From Bacteroidia bacterium (GTDB lineage: Bacteria; Bacteroidota; Bacteroidia; Chitinophagales; JAUHXS01), in contig JAUHXS010000001.1 in NCBI GenBank assembly GCA_030426955.1, positions 499,339 through 563,338 of the forward strand: a stretch of DNA of 64,000 bases, given 5' to 3'. The notes below the pieces were generated by a model. That model had not been told where the DNA came from. It did not search any database and saw only the letters and a list, made by a program, of their open reading frames with translations. Position numbers and translations under genes: made by a program. Shown piece after piece: positions 27,389 to 35,555 of the stretch. Position 1 is the first letter of the stretch, and each line of letters starts with the position of its first letter.

Positions 27389-28183
27389 TCACATACTGCC
27401 TTCAAGTATTTTGCTAAAGTATTTAGGTGATTGGAGCAATCGACTACCATACCATGAAAACAACTCTCCGTCTACTAACATTACCTTACTAGCAGGTAAA
27501 AGTTGCCTTATCTCATCAATATGATTTTGCTTAAAAGGATATGGCTCGGAAGATAGAAAGATCAGATCAGGCTTGGCTTTTTTTATTTTCTCAACAGTTA
27601 CCTCTGGATATCTCAAATCATCAGAAAAAACATTCTTCAAACCACAAATCTCCTCTAGAATATAATTGATAAATGTATTCCCTCCTGCTACCATGTAGGG
27701 CTTTCGCCAAATAAAATAGCCTACAAAAGAGTTTTTGAATTTTGAGTTGTTAATTTTTAGTTGCTTAAATTCATTCTTGATGCCTCCAATCAATTTATAG
27801 CCTTCTTTCTCCTTATTTGTGATTTTACTAACCAAGGTGATCATTTCATAGGCATCCTGTATGTTGTAAATATCACTCATCCATACGGGATAGTCTTCCA
27901 TTAACTGTTTGACTTGCCCTTCCTCATTTTCTTCTTTATTTCCAATAATAAGATCAGGCTTTAACTCGGCAATAAGGTCCATATTAAGTTGCTTTGTGCC
28001 TCCTACCCTCTTTTTATTTCGATGCCACTCTTCTGGATGAATGCAGAATTTGGTAATCCCAACGACCTCCTCTGCAAGTCCCAAATCATACAGTAACTCT
28101 GTTTGAGATGGAACGATTGAAATAATTCTTTTGGGCTTATTCTTTAACTCTATTAATCTTCCTAATTGATCTTGAATCTTCAT
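27389..28183 (-). CDS. Helical-backbone metal-receptor protein (BtuF-like)
   Basis: The 264-residue protein matches the periplasmic-binding-protein-2 family (BtuF/FhuD-like): PKRIISIVPSQTELLYDLGL, VVGITKFCIHPEEWHRNKKRVGGTKQLNMDLIAELKPDLIIGNKEENEE and KIKKAKPDLIFLSSEPYPFKQNH. These receptors bind cobalamin, haem or siderophores for ABC import. It has no signal peptide, so it may be cytosolic or act outside a classical importer; cytosolic forms of this type are common in Bacteroidota and their role is unclear. The ATG at 28183 is chosen over a TTG two codons upstream. No permease or ATPase gene is nearby. Confidence 0.78.
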   Translation of the reverse strand: MKIQDQLGRLIELKNKPKRIISIVPSQTELLYDLGLAEEVVGITKFCIHPEEWHRNKKRVGGTKQLNMDLIAELKPDLIIGNKEENEEGQVKQLMEDYPVWMSDIYNIQDAYEMITLVSKITNKEKEGYKLIGGIKNEFKQLKINNSKFKNSFVGYFIWRKPYMVAGGNTFINYILEEICGLKNVFSDDLRYPEVTVEKIKKAKPDLIFLSSEPYPFKQNHIDEIRQLLPASKVMLVDGELFSWYGSRLLQSPKYFSKILEGSM

Positions 28184-28243
28184 CAGCAATAATCTTCCTA
28201 CAAAGTAAGCATTTTATTATTTTTGAATAAAGCCGTCCACATT

Positions 28244-28705
28244 ATGCAAATCAAAGCAGCAAACCCAGAGGGATATATACAAAAAATACCCAAAGACCGA
28301 GTAGAAGTCTTCACAAAGCTGAGACAAGCTATTCTTGATAACTTACCCACAGGATTTGAAGAGACGATGAATTACGGAATGATTGGTTATGTAGTGCCTC
28401 ATTCAGTTTATCCAGACGGATATCACTGCAAACCATCAGATCCTCTACCATTTGCTAATATTGCTTCTCAAAAGAACTTTGTTGCATTTTACCATATGGG
28501 GCTTTATGCCAAAGAAGACTTGATGCAATGGTTTGTTAGCGAATATCAAAAGCAATGCAAGTACAAGTTAGACATGGGCAAAAGTTGTGTACGATTTAAG
28601 AAAATGGATGATATTCCATTTGAACTTATTGGGCAATTGATTAGTAAAATGTCTTCAGGAGATTGGATAAAACTTTATGAAGAGCAAATAAAGAAATCTA
28701 AGTAA
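28244..28705 (+). CDS. DUF1801 domain-containing protein
   Basis: A 153-residue cytosolic protein. The pattern DRVEVFTKLRQAILDNLPTGFEETMNYGMIGYVVP, then LPFANIASQKNFVAFYHMGLYA, KYKLDMGKSCVRFKKMDDIPFELIGQLI, fits the DUF1801 (YdhG-like) fold; its biochemical role is not known. The ATG at 28244 is preferred to a TTG at 28223 because the family begins near MQIKAANPEG. It is divergent from the metal-receptor gene and one base from the helicase gene that follows, so the two are probably co-transcribed. Confidence 0.8.
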   Translation: MQIKAANPEGYIQKIPKDRVEVFTKLRQAILDNLPTGFEETMNYGMIGYVVPHSVYPDGYHCKPSDPLPFANIASQKNFVAFYHMGLYAKEDLMQWFVSEYQKQCKYKLDMGKSCVRFKKMDDIPFELIGQLISKMSSGDWIKLYEEQIKKSK

Positions 28706-28706
28706 A

Positions 28707-30410
28707 TTGAATCAAGCTACCGCACTTGCCATATTAAAATCTGGGAATAATGTCTTTCTGACAGGTTCTGCAGGAGCTGGCAAAACCTATGTGCTTAATC
28801 AATACATTCAATATTTAAAGGAACGAAAGATTCCTGTTGCTATTACAGCTTCAACAGGTATTGCGGCAACACATATGAATGGCATGACCATTCATTCATG
28901 GTCTGGAATTGGCATCAAAGATCACCTTACTGGTAATGATCTAAGAAACTTAAAGGGCAAAAAGTACTTACAGAAAAACCTAGAAGATGTCAAGGTTTTA
29001 ATTATTGATGAAATTTCCATGTTGCACAAAAATCAGCTGGAAATGGTCAACATCATATTACAAGCCTTCAAGGAAAACGAACAAGCTTTTGGAGGCACAC
29101 AGGTGGTATTTTCAGGAGATTTCTTTCAATTACCCCCTGTAGGAAGTTCAAGTGAACGTAATCGGGATAAGTTTGCTTTCATGTCACAAGCTTGGGTAGC
29201 AGCTCAACTCGCCATTTGTTATATAACAGAGCAGCACAGACAAGAAGACCAAACCTTAAATCAAGTCTTAAATGAAGTGCGATCCGGAAATGCCATTTCT
29301 AATCAAACGATTGATGTACTGAAAAATGCCCGATTCACCCAACTCGATAAAAACTTCACCCTCCTATTTACGCACAACGAAGATGTAGACCGAATTAACA
29401 ATGAAGAGTTGGGCAAACTGGAAGATGAAGGTGAATACTTCCTAGCACAAACTAAAGGAAATGAGAAGCTCATTGAGGTTTTAAAAAAATCGGTACTAAC
29501 AGAAGAAAGACTTAGGCTTAAAAGAGGCGCCAAGGTTATGTTTATCAAAAACAATTATGAAAAAGGCTACATGAACGGCACGCTTGGGGAAGTAATTGAC
29601 TTTAATAACGAGGAGTGGCCAATTGTTCAACTCAATAACGAAAAGAAAATTACTGCCGAGCCTGAAGTATGGTCTATGGAAGATGAAAAGGGCAAAACTT
29701 TAGCTTCCTTCACACAGGTACCACTCAGGTTGGCATGGGCGATTACAGTACATAAAAGCCAGGGAATGACTTTAGATGCTGCTGAGATAGATTTAAGCAA
29801 AACTTTTGAGAAAGGACAAGGGTATGTTGCTCTTTCCAGATTGAGAGATATTGAAGGGTTGCACTTATCGGGGTTTAATCAAACTGCCTTAGAAATTGAT
29901 CCATTGGTAAGAAAGGCCGATCATCGCTTTAGAGAACTCTCCGAGCAACTCAATCAAAACGTTGATATTAAAAATTTAGAAAAGGTGGCTATTCAGTTTA
30001 TAAAGCACTGTGGTGGGCTAACCAATCCAGAAGAAATTGAGCGTAACAAGAAAAAGCAAAAAGAAAAGAAGCGCCCTAAACGACCAACGCATGAAATCAC
30101 GAAAGAATATGTAGAAAAAGGACTTTCCATTGAAAAGATTGCTCATGAACGAGGCGTCGTTACTGGAACTATAGCAGGACATATTATCAAGCTACACCAA
30201 CTTTATCCAGAATTAGATCTTTCCAACTACAAACCAGAGCAAAATGTTCTAGAAAAGCTCAAAGAAGCCTATGATGAAGTTGTTTTTCAGAAAGACAAGC
30301 AACACTTTCACGAAGACGGCAATCCGAAATCTAAGGCTTTGTATGATCAGCTAAAGGGCGCATTAGATTACAATCAGATTAAGCTAGGGTTGCTTTTTAT
30401 AGAAAAATGA
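28707..30410 (+). CDS. Pif1/RecD2-like superfamily 1 helicase with C-terminal helix-turn-helix, TTG start
   Basis: A 567-residue ATP-dependent DNA helicase, 5'-3' by analogy with Pif1/RecD. Motifs in order: Walker A GSAGAGKT (20-27), Ia ASTGIAAT, II VLIIDEISML, III QVVFSGDFFQLPPV, IV ITEQHRQ, V LAWAITVHKSQGMTLD and VI GQGYVALSRL. The C-terminus (HEITKEYVEKGLSIEKIAHERGVVTGTIAGHI) is a helix-turn-helix of the kind that follows helicase HRDC regions. The start must be TTG at 28707: the first in-frame Met lies after Walker A. It probably unwinds DNA in repair or at replication blocks. It is adjacent to the DUF1801 gene. Confidence 0.88.
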   Translation: MNQATALAILKSGNNVFLTGSAGAGKTYVLNQYIQYLKERKIPVAITASTGIAATHMNGMTIHSWSGIGIKDHLTGNDLRNLKGKKYLQKNLEDVKVLIIDEISMLHKNQLEMVNIILQAFKENEQAFGGTQVVFSGDFFQLPPVGSSSERNRDKFAFMSQAWVAAQLAICYITEQHRQEDQTLNQVLNEVRSGNAISNQTIDVLKNARFTQLDKNFTLLFTHNEDVDRINNEELGKLEDEGEYFLAQTKGNEKLIEVLKKSVLTEERLRLKRGAKVMFIKNNYEKGYMNGTLGEVIDFNNEEWPIVQLNNEKKITAEPEVWSMEDEKGKTLASFTQVPLRLAWAITVHKSQGMTLDAAEIDLSKTFEKGQGYVALSRLRDIEGLHLSGFNQTALEIDPLVRKADHRFRELSEQLNQNVDIKNLEKVAIQFIKHCGGLTNPEEIERNKKKQKEKKRPKRPTHEITKEYVEKGLSIEKIAHERGVVTGTIAGHIIKLHQLYPELDLSNYKPEQNVLEKLKEAYDEVVFQKDKQHFHEDGNPKSKALYDQLKGALDYNQIKLGLLFIEK

Positions 30411-30427
30411 TTTTCATACCTAACGAC

Positions 30428-30564
30428 GTCATTCTGAAGTTCTGCCACAATATAGTCAAAGACTATTGAAGTGCAGAGCGAAGAATCTCACATCAACTAC
30501 AATAGATTCTTCGTTTCACTCTATAAAGATATCTTATCTTTATAGGACGAAACATCAGAATGAC
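30428..30564. repeat. Compound inverted-repeat element (MITE- or REP-like)
   Basis: Outer 10-bp arms GTCATTCTGA (30428-30437) and TCAGAATGAC (30555-30564) enclose three further dyads: an imperfect stem around GTC-AAA-GAC near 30440-30478, CGAAGAATCT / AGATTCTTCG (30479-30513), and CTATAAAGATA / TATCTTTATAG (30521-30545, 3-nt loop). This layout fits a small non-autonomous mobile element. No target duplication was identified. Confidence 0.7.
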
Positions 30565-30574
30565 AAAATCGCAG

Positions 30575-30582
30575 TATATTTG
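30575..30582 (+). promoter_or_regulatory. Possible Bacteroidota -7 element before the barrel gene at 30605
   Basis: TATATTTG fits TAnnTTTG, the Bacteroidota -7 consensus, and ends 22 bp before the ATG. No TTTG stands at the proper -33 distance, so support is weak. Confidence 0.3.
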
Positions 30583-30604
30583 TATAATCTAAATCTAAAC
30601 TAAA

Positions 30605-31099
30605 ATGAAAAAAGCCTTTTTATCTATTGTTTGTATAATTGTTTTTTTATTGGACTCTTATAGCCAAGTAAACTCAAGAACCATAGGAGCAAGATTAGGT
30701 GGTGATGGACAAACCAATGGTGCAGAGGTATCTTATCAGCATGGTTTGGGAGATGCTAACCGCCTAGAGCTAGATTTTGGATTAAGATCACGAAGATACT
30801 ATAACAATCTCTTTGCAGCAGGCATTTACCATTGGGTCTGGAATATTACGGAAGGACTAAATTGGTATGCTGGTCCTGGTGCTATTGCAGGGTTTTATAA
30901 TTGGAACGACAACGTGTTGCCAGCTAGTAGTGGGTTGAATATAGGAGTTGGAGGTCAAATTGGCATTGAATATGACTTTCAAGAACTCGATGTGCCGTTA
31001 CTAGTAAGTCTTGATGCTCGTCCAATGTTTAACGTAACTGGATACACCAATGGTTTTGGCTGGGGTGCTGCTCTAGGAATAAGATACATTTGGAAATAA
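30605..31099 (+). CDS. Small outer-membrane beta-barrel protein
   Basis: A 164-residue protein with a signal peptide (MKKAFLSIVCIIVFLLDSYSQ). The mature part alternates amphipathic strands and Gly-rich turns (ARLGGDGQTNGAEVSYQHGL, RLELDFGLRSRRYYNNLFAAGIYHW, GLNIGVGGQIGIEYDF, GWGAALGIRYIWK) and ends in an aromatic/basic residue pair. This is typical of 8-strand outer-membrane barrels. No family is clear and no ligand can be assigned. It is alone between the mobile-element-like repeat and the T9SS protein gene at 31261. Confidence 0.72.
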   Translation: MKKAFLSIVCIIVFLLDSYSQVNSRTIGARLGGDGQTNGAEVSYQHGLGDANRLELDFGLRSRRYYNNLFAAGIYHWVWNITEGLNWYAGPGAIAGFYNWNDNVLPASSGLNIGVGGQIGIEYDFQELDVPLLVSLDARPMFNVTGYTNGFGWGAALGIRYIWK

Positions 31100-31260
31100 C
31101 ACAACTCATTTAAAGCTTATTTACATCCCCTGCACAACTTACAAGAATAACGCATAATGTGCTTATATTCAAAATAGTAAATTAAACAATACTGCTTTAA
31201 AAGTAAATTTTAGACTTTTTTGTATATTGACTGTTACGCATAGTTTTTTATATTTAATTC

Positions 31261-33390
31261 ATGAGTTTAAAGTCAATATTAACTCACGTACTAGCATTAT
31301 ATACCGTTGTAACGTTCTGCCAAAAAGAGAACAGTAATTGGCATTTTGGAGGCAGTACAGGAATTAGTTTCGAAGATGGCACGCCTCAAACGATTACAGT
31401 CAGCTCCAGTTATGTTATAGAGGGAACAGCATCTATATCAGATCAGTTTACAGGAGAGATTTTATTTTATACAGATGCAGACTCAGTATGGAATCGTAAT
31501 AATGTAGGAATGGCTAATAGCGGGAAGATAAATGGTATGCCAGCAACAGCTGGTTCATCAACTCAAGCTGCATTAATATTGAAAAAGCCATCGAGTGATT
31601 CTTTATACTATATTTTTACCGCTGCTGAAAATGCCCATAATGCAGGATTACAGCTAGCAACAGTTGATATGTCATTAAATGGAGGACTAGGAGACGTGAT
31701 TGCTAAAAATGTAAGTTTATATGATGGCCCTGTGACAGAAAAGCTTACTGCTGTTTATAAGTGCAATGGAATTGACATTTGGATAATCGCACACGATTAC
31801 CAAACAGATTCATTCATCATAATAGAAGCAACATCAGCAGGCGTATCATATCATTCATCTATAGCGGTAGGAAGTGTACATAGTAATGTAAGAGGATACA
31901 TGAAAGCCTTCTGTGATCCTAATATTGGTTGTAAAATCGCAACGATTAAACAGGATGGTAGTGGGGCCGAGCTATTTAACTTCAACTCATCCACAGGCAA
32001 CATTACTTCTTGGGGATCATTAAATCCACCAGGCTTCAGTGGCTATGGACTTGCATTTTCACCTGACCACAGCAAACTATATCTATCTGGAACAAATGCG
32101 ACAAATATGACAGTGCTTCAGTATGATTTAACGGCTGGCTTTGGCAATATCGACTCTGTAAAAAACTCCGTCTATACTGCTGATTCAAGACCTAAAATTG
32201 TTGGAGGATATGCATCAATGTCAGTTGCTTATGATAGCATGATATATGTTGGAAGACACAGTAAAGATACACTTGCAAGAATTGAAGCACCTAATTCCCC
32301 AAAAGCATCTTGCAACTTCAATTTCAATGGATACGCTTTGAACGCAGGATTACCGCCTGGTTATGGACAAGCATTTTATGGTCTAACAAATAATTTTGAT
32401 GGCTATAATTATTTTGACCTTAGTCTAGATATAAATCACAGCTGTGACTTGACTGATAGTATAACGATAGAGCTGACATCTCCACCCTATTATGATAATT
32501 ATGACGTAATGTATAGTGACGGTGGTAATGCAAACCTAAACTTTTCTAACAGTTTTATAGACAGCCATTTGTTTACAGATACTTCGGATTCATATGTTAC
32601 AATAATAGCAATTGATCAATTTGGTTGTAATAGGATACTAAAGCAAAAACTGCTACATAATCCTCTTGATACGATTCCTTCTACATACCAAATCTGCGAA
32701 GATAGTTCTATTAATATTACAGGACCTGACGCTGATAATTATCTATGGCTTTCAACCAATGACACTCAACAAACAATAGCCATTAACGAATCAGGACAGT
32801 ATTCCCTTGTCATCTCAAATACATGCTATGCAGATACCTTAACGATTCGTGTCGACAAAATGGATAATACATTAGAATTGCAAAACTGGACAGATTCTAT
32901 TATTTGTTTAGATTCAACAATCGATATCATATCTAACAATCATGGAAACAACATAAGTTACCTATGGTCAAATGGTAGTACATCTACCTCAATATCAGTC
33001 TCATCCGAAGGGACTTATAGTTTAATCACCAGACTTGATACATCTGGATGTACTTATACACTCAATGAAACCTACAATGTGAATACCATTGATTGTAATA
33101 GCGAACAAATAGAAGATTCGTTTTACATCTATATTCCTAATATTTTTTCCGCATCTAGTAAAGACAATAATACCTTTAGACCAAGGTTTACAGGGGTAAA
33201 AAAGCTAATGATAAGTATCTACTCCCAATCTGGGCAAAAGATATATGTATCAAATGATCTTGATCGTTACTGGAATGGAACTTATAGGGATCAGTATGTC
33301 AACAACGGTGTTTACACATATGTTATTGACATCTTAGACAATCAGCAATCAGCTCTACAGTATATAGGTAATGTTACGTTTTTTAGATAG
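31261..33390 (+). CDS. T9SS type B-like secreted beta-propeller protein with degenerate sorting domain
   Basis: A 709-residue exported protein. After the signal peptide comes a propeller-like region (NWHFGGSTGISFEDGTP... ADSVWNRNNVGM... YGLAFSPDHSKLYLSGTNA) homologous to the proteins at 9004 and 25673. Two Ig-like repeats follow (YLWLSTNDTQQTIAINESGQYSLVIS; YLWSNGSTSTSISVSSEGTYSLI). The C-terminal block (YIPNIFSASSKDNNTFRPRF... ISIYSQSGQKIYVS... YWNGTYRDQYVNNGVYTYVI) is clearly the sorting domain, but NGDG is replaced by SASSKDN. It may sort less well or use a different variant. Ligand unknown. Confidence 0.8.
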   Translation: MSLKSILTHVLALYTVVTFCQKENSNWHFGGSTGISFEDGTPQTITVSSSYVIEGTASISDQFTGEILFYTDADSVWNRNNVGMANSGKINGMPATAGSSTQAALILKKPSSDSLYYIFTAAENAHNAGLQLATVDMSLNGGLGDVIAKNVSLYDGPVTEKLTAVYKCNGIDIWIIAHDYQTDSFIIIEATSAGVSYHSSIAVGSVHSNVRGYMKAFCDPNIGCKIATIKQDGSGAELFNFNSSTGNITSWGSLNPPGFSGYGLAFSPDHSKLYLSGTNATNMTVLQYDLTAGFGNIDSVKNSVYTADSRPKIVGGYASMSVAYDSMIYVGRHSKDTLARIEAPNSPKASCNFNFNGYALNAGLPPGYGQAFYGLTNNFDGYNYFDLSLDINHSCDLTDSITIELTSPPYYDNYDVMYSDGGNANLNFSNSFIDSHLFTDTSDSYVTIIAIDQFGCNRILKQKLLHNPLDTIPSTYQICEDSSINITGPDADNYLWLSTNDTQQTIAINESGQYSLVISNTCYADTLTIRVDKMDNTLELQNWTDSIICLDSTIDIISNNHGNNISYLWSNGSTSTSISVSSEGTYSLITRLDTSGCTYTLNETYNVNTIDCNSEQIEDSFYIYIPNIFSASSKDNNTFRPRFTGVKKLMISIYSQSGQKIYVSNDLDRYWNGTYRDQYVNNGVYTYVIDILDNQQSALQYIGNVTFFR

Positions 33391-33395
33391 AGAGA

Positions 33396-33416
33396 TATCT
33401 TAATAATATTAAGATA
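33396..33416. terminator. Candidate bidirectional terminator hairpin between convergent genes
   Basis: TATCTTAAT and ATTAAGATA are perfect 9-bp arms with a 3-nt loop, located in the 70-bp gap between the convergent genes at 31261-33390 and 33461-34978. No strong T-run follows, and the stem is AT-rich, so the terminator call is tentative. Confidence 0.4.
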
Positions 33417-33460
33417 GTTAAACTAGAGAGGTAAAAGTCATTTTAGGTAAAAGAGGTGAA

Positions 33461-34978
33461 TCAAGGCTTAAAACCTATCATTAAGACATCATCCGTCTGT
33501 TCTGTATCAGCTTGCCAAGCCAAAAAGGCTTCATCTAATAATTTTTCTTGATCATCCATAGACTTATCGTATACTTCATGTAGCACCTCTCTCAATCTTC
33601 TATTGGTAAACTTTTTATCATTATCCCCACCAAATTGATCAGGGAAACCATCAGAGAATATGTAGAAAGCATCTCCCTCATTGTATTCAATGGTATGTTT
33701 TGTAAATATGAGATCAGACTCATATTGATTACCACCTATAGGATATTTATCTGCCTTAATCGACAAAAACTCTCCTTTTGAGTAATAATATATTTCCCTA
33801 TTAGCACCTGCATAATCTACCTTTTTATTCTTTTTGTCAATTCTACAAATTGCTAAATCCATTCCATCTTGCGACTCTGAACCTTCCTTGTTTTGCCCAA
33901 GCGCTCTTTTTACTCGCACGTTTAACTTGCTTAAAACTAGATCGACATCAATAGCCCCATCTTCATTAATTACACCATTCAAACTATTACTACCAATCAT
34001 GGACATCAAAGACCCTGGAACACCGTGTCCAGTGCAATCTACAGCTGCTATATAAATGTATCCATCTTTTTCTCTCGACCAGTAAAAATCTCCGCTTACA
34101 ATATCCTTGGGTTTGAAGATTATAAATAGTTCTGTCAGCTTACTTTTAAGAGTATCAATATTAGGTAAAATTGCATCTTGAATTCTCTTCGCATAGTTAA
34201 TACTATCTGTTATTTGAGTATTCGTTTCCGTGATCATTCTTAACTGCTCGTCTAACGTAACATTCTGCTTTTCGATCTCTTTTAACATCTCATTAAAACT
34301 CTCAATCAAACCTCCCACCTCATCATTTGTATATTTTTTGATTCTTATCGAGTAATCTTTATTTACCGATATCTCTTCTGCTTTTCGAGTTAAAAACAAT
34401 AAGGGTTTTGAAATAAGTCGCTGAAATCTAGAAGATAATAAGAACGCTACTAACAACGATATACCTAAAACCCCTCCAATGATTAACATATAATTATATA
34501 GCCTATTAGTATAGACACTTAAATCTGAACAAACGTAGAGTTTGGCAATAGCCTTGCTGTAATCATCCTGATCATGAATTGTAGTATAGAGATGTAGGCT
34601 ATTATCTCCAAAAGTATAGCCATCTTCTTCTAACTTTGGAATTTCAAAGCCTTCTATCCACTCTTCACTAATGTATGTAGCAAATATATCTCCTTCTGGT
34701 GTATAGATAACGGCACCAATTATTTGCTCATCATCTTTTAAAGACCGAAGTACTTCTTCAGCGCTTTGTTTCAGGTTAAACCCTACAGCAGCATTACTAT
34801 TATTGGCAACAATTGTAGCTTTAAGCAACAGGTTATTGGCCATTAATTTTTTAAACTGAACTGTATCAAGTATTAGAAAAAGAGCACAAGCTAAGATCAA
34901 AGAAATACTACTTATTATCATGATAATAAGCATGATTTTCTTCTTTATTGAGGCGTCTCTGAAATTGAGTAAACTCAT
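33461..34978 (-). CDS. CHASE8-HAMP sensor with SpoIIE/PP2C phosphatase output
   Basis: A membrane sensor phosphatase of 505 residues. Order: transmembrane helix 14-37; periplasmic CHASE8-like domain 40-155 (IVANNSNAAVGFNLKQSAEEVLRSL, IIGAVIYTPEGDIFATY); transmembrane helix 163-183; HAMP 184-237; coiled coil 225-265; SpoIIE domain from 290 (IVSGDFYW, AAVDCTGHGVPGSLMSMIG, GMDLAICRI, FSDGFPDQFGG). The metal-binding acids of PP2C are kept (D297, D314, D in FSDG). YfiN of Pseudomonas shares the first parts but has GGDEF. It is the last gene of an operon with yfiR and an OmpA protein, spaced 6 bp. It likely dephosphorylates a Ser/Thr-phosphorylated antagonist; the substrate is not in the window. 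Confidence 0.87.
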   Translation of the reverse strand: MSLLNFRDASIKKKIMLIIMIISSISLILACALFLILDTVQFKKLMANNLLLKATIVANNSNAAVGFNLKQSAEEVLRSLKDDEQIIGAVIYTPEGDIFATYISEEWIEGFEIPKLEEDGYTFGDNSLHLYTTIHDQDDYSKAIAKLYVCSDLSVYTNRLYNYMLIIGGVLGISLLVAFLLSSRFQRLISKPLLFLTRKAEEISVNKDYSIRIKKYTNDEVGGLIESFNEMLKEIEKQNVTLDEQLRMITETNTQITDSINYAKRIQDAILPNIDTLKSKLTELFIIFKPKDIVSGDFYWSREKDGYIYIAAVDCTGHGVPGSLMSMIGSNSLNGVINEDGAIDVDLVLSKLNVRVKRALGQNKEGSESQDGMDLAICRIDKKNKKVDYAGANREIYYYSKGEFLSIKADKYPIGGNQYESDLIFTKHTIEYNEGDAFYIFSDGFPDQFGGDNDKKFTNRRLREVLHEVYDKSMDDQEKLLDEAFLAWQADTEQTDDVLMIGFKP

Positions 34979-34984
34979 ATAATC

Positions 34985-35551
34985 TTACTTGTTAGAATCG
35001 TATTCTTTAACCAATTGTGCTAAAGATAATAATTTAGCACTAATTATTAAATTAGAACGCTCTACTCCAGCTTGATTTATTTCAAACCCATATTTACTGA
35101 CCCTACTCGAAAAGTTAATCATTCCTCCTAATTGACAAAACTCCTCTATATCATTTCCTATTAGCAAAATAGGCTTAGTCTTTAACTGAGATATGATTGC
35201 ACGTGAATTTCCTTTTTGCTCCACTCCAACTAACAAGATTTCTACTTTAGGTACTTCTTTTAGGTTTTCTACTTTTAATACTACTGTTTCTCTTCCCTTT
35301 ATTTGCCTTCCATTCATCACTTTCTCTAATGCTTGGTACATTACATCATCGCCAATTACACCAATTGCGAACGGAGTTGTCTCATTATGAAAGACACCTG
35401 CTGGCCAATCAACAAATTTTGCAAAGTTGTATACAAAACCTGACTTTACCTCCGCTTCAGAAAAATCTGTTTGAGCACTAACACTAAACATAAAACTTCC
35501 TATCACTATAAGTGTTATGATAATATTTTTTATGTATTTAAATATCAGCAT
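34985..35551 (-). CDS. yfiR: YfiR-like periplasmic repressor protein
   Basis: A 188-residue protein with a signal peptide (IIITLIVIGSFMFSVSAQ) and the YfiR/DUF4154 fold: VKSGFVYNFAKFVDWP, FAIGVIGDDVMYQALEKVMNGRQIKGR, ILLVGVEQKGNSRAII, PILLIGNDIEEFCQLGGMINF, FEINQAGVERSNLIISAKLLSLAQLV. YfiR binds and inhibits the periplasmic part of a membrane sensor in Pseudomonas. Only one Cys (C139) is present, so the structural disulfides known there cannot form. It is 4 bp downstream of the OmpA gene and 6 bp upstream of the CHASE8-HAMP-SpoIIE gene, strongly suggesting it controls that sensor. Confidence 0.9.
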   Translation of the reverse strand: MLIFKYIKNIIITLIVIGSFMFSVSAQTDFSEAEVKSGFVYNFAKFVDWPAGVFHNETTPFAIGVIGDDVMYQALEKVMNGRQIKGRETVVLKVENLKEVPKVEILLVGVEQKGNSRAIISQLKTKPILLIGNDIEEFCQLGGMINFSSRVSKYGFEINQAGVERSNLIISAKLLSLAQLVKEYDSNK

Positions 35552-35555
35552 CTAA

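Noticed and set aside
27389-28183. Cobalamin importer locus
   Set aside because: No permease, ATPase or TonB receptor gene is adjacent and the protein lacks a signal peptide, so no substrate is assigned.
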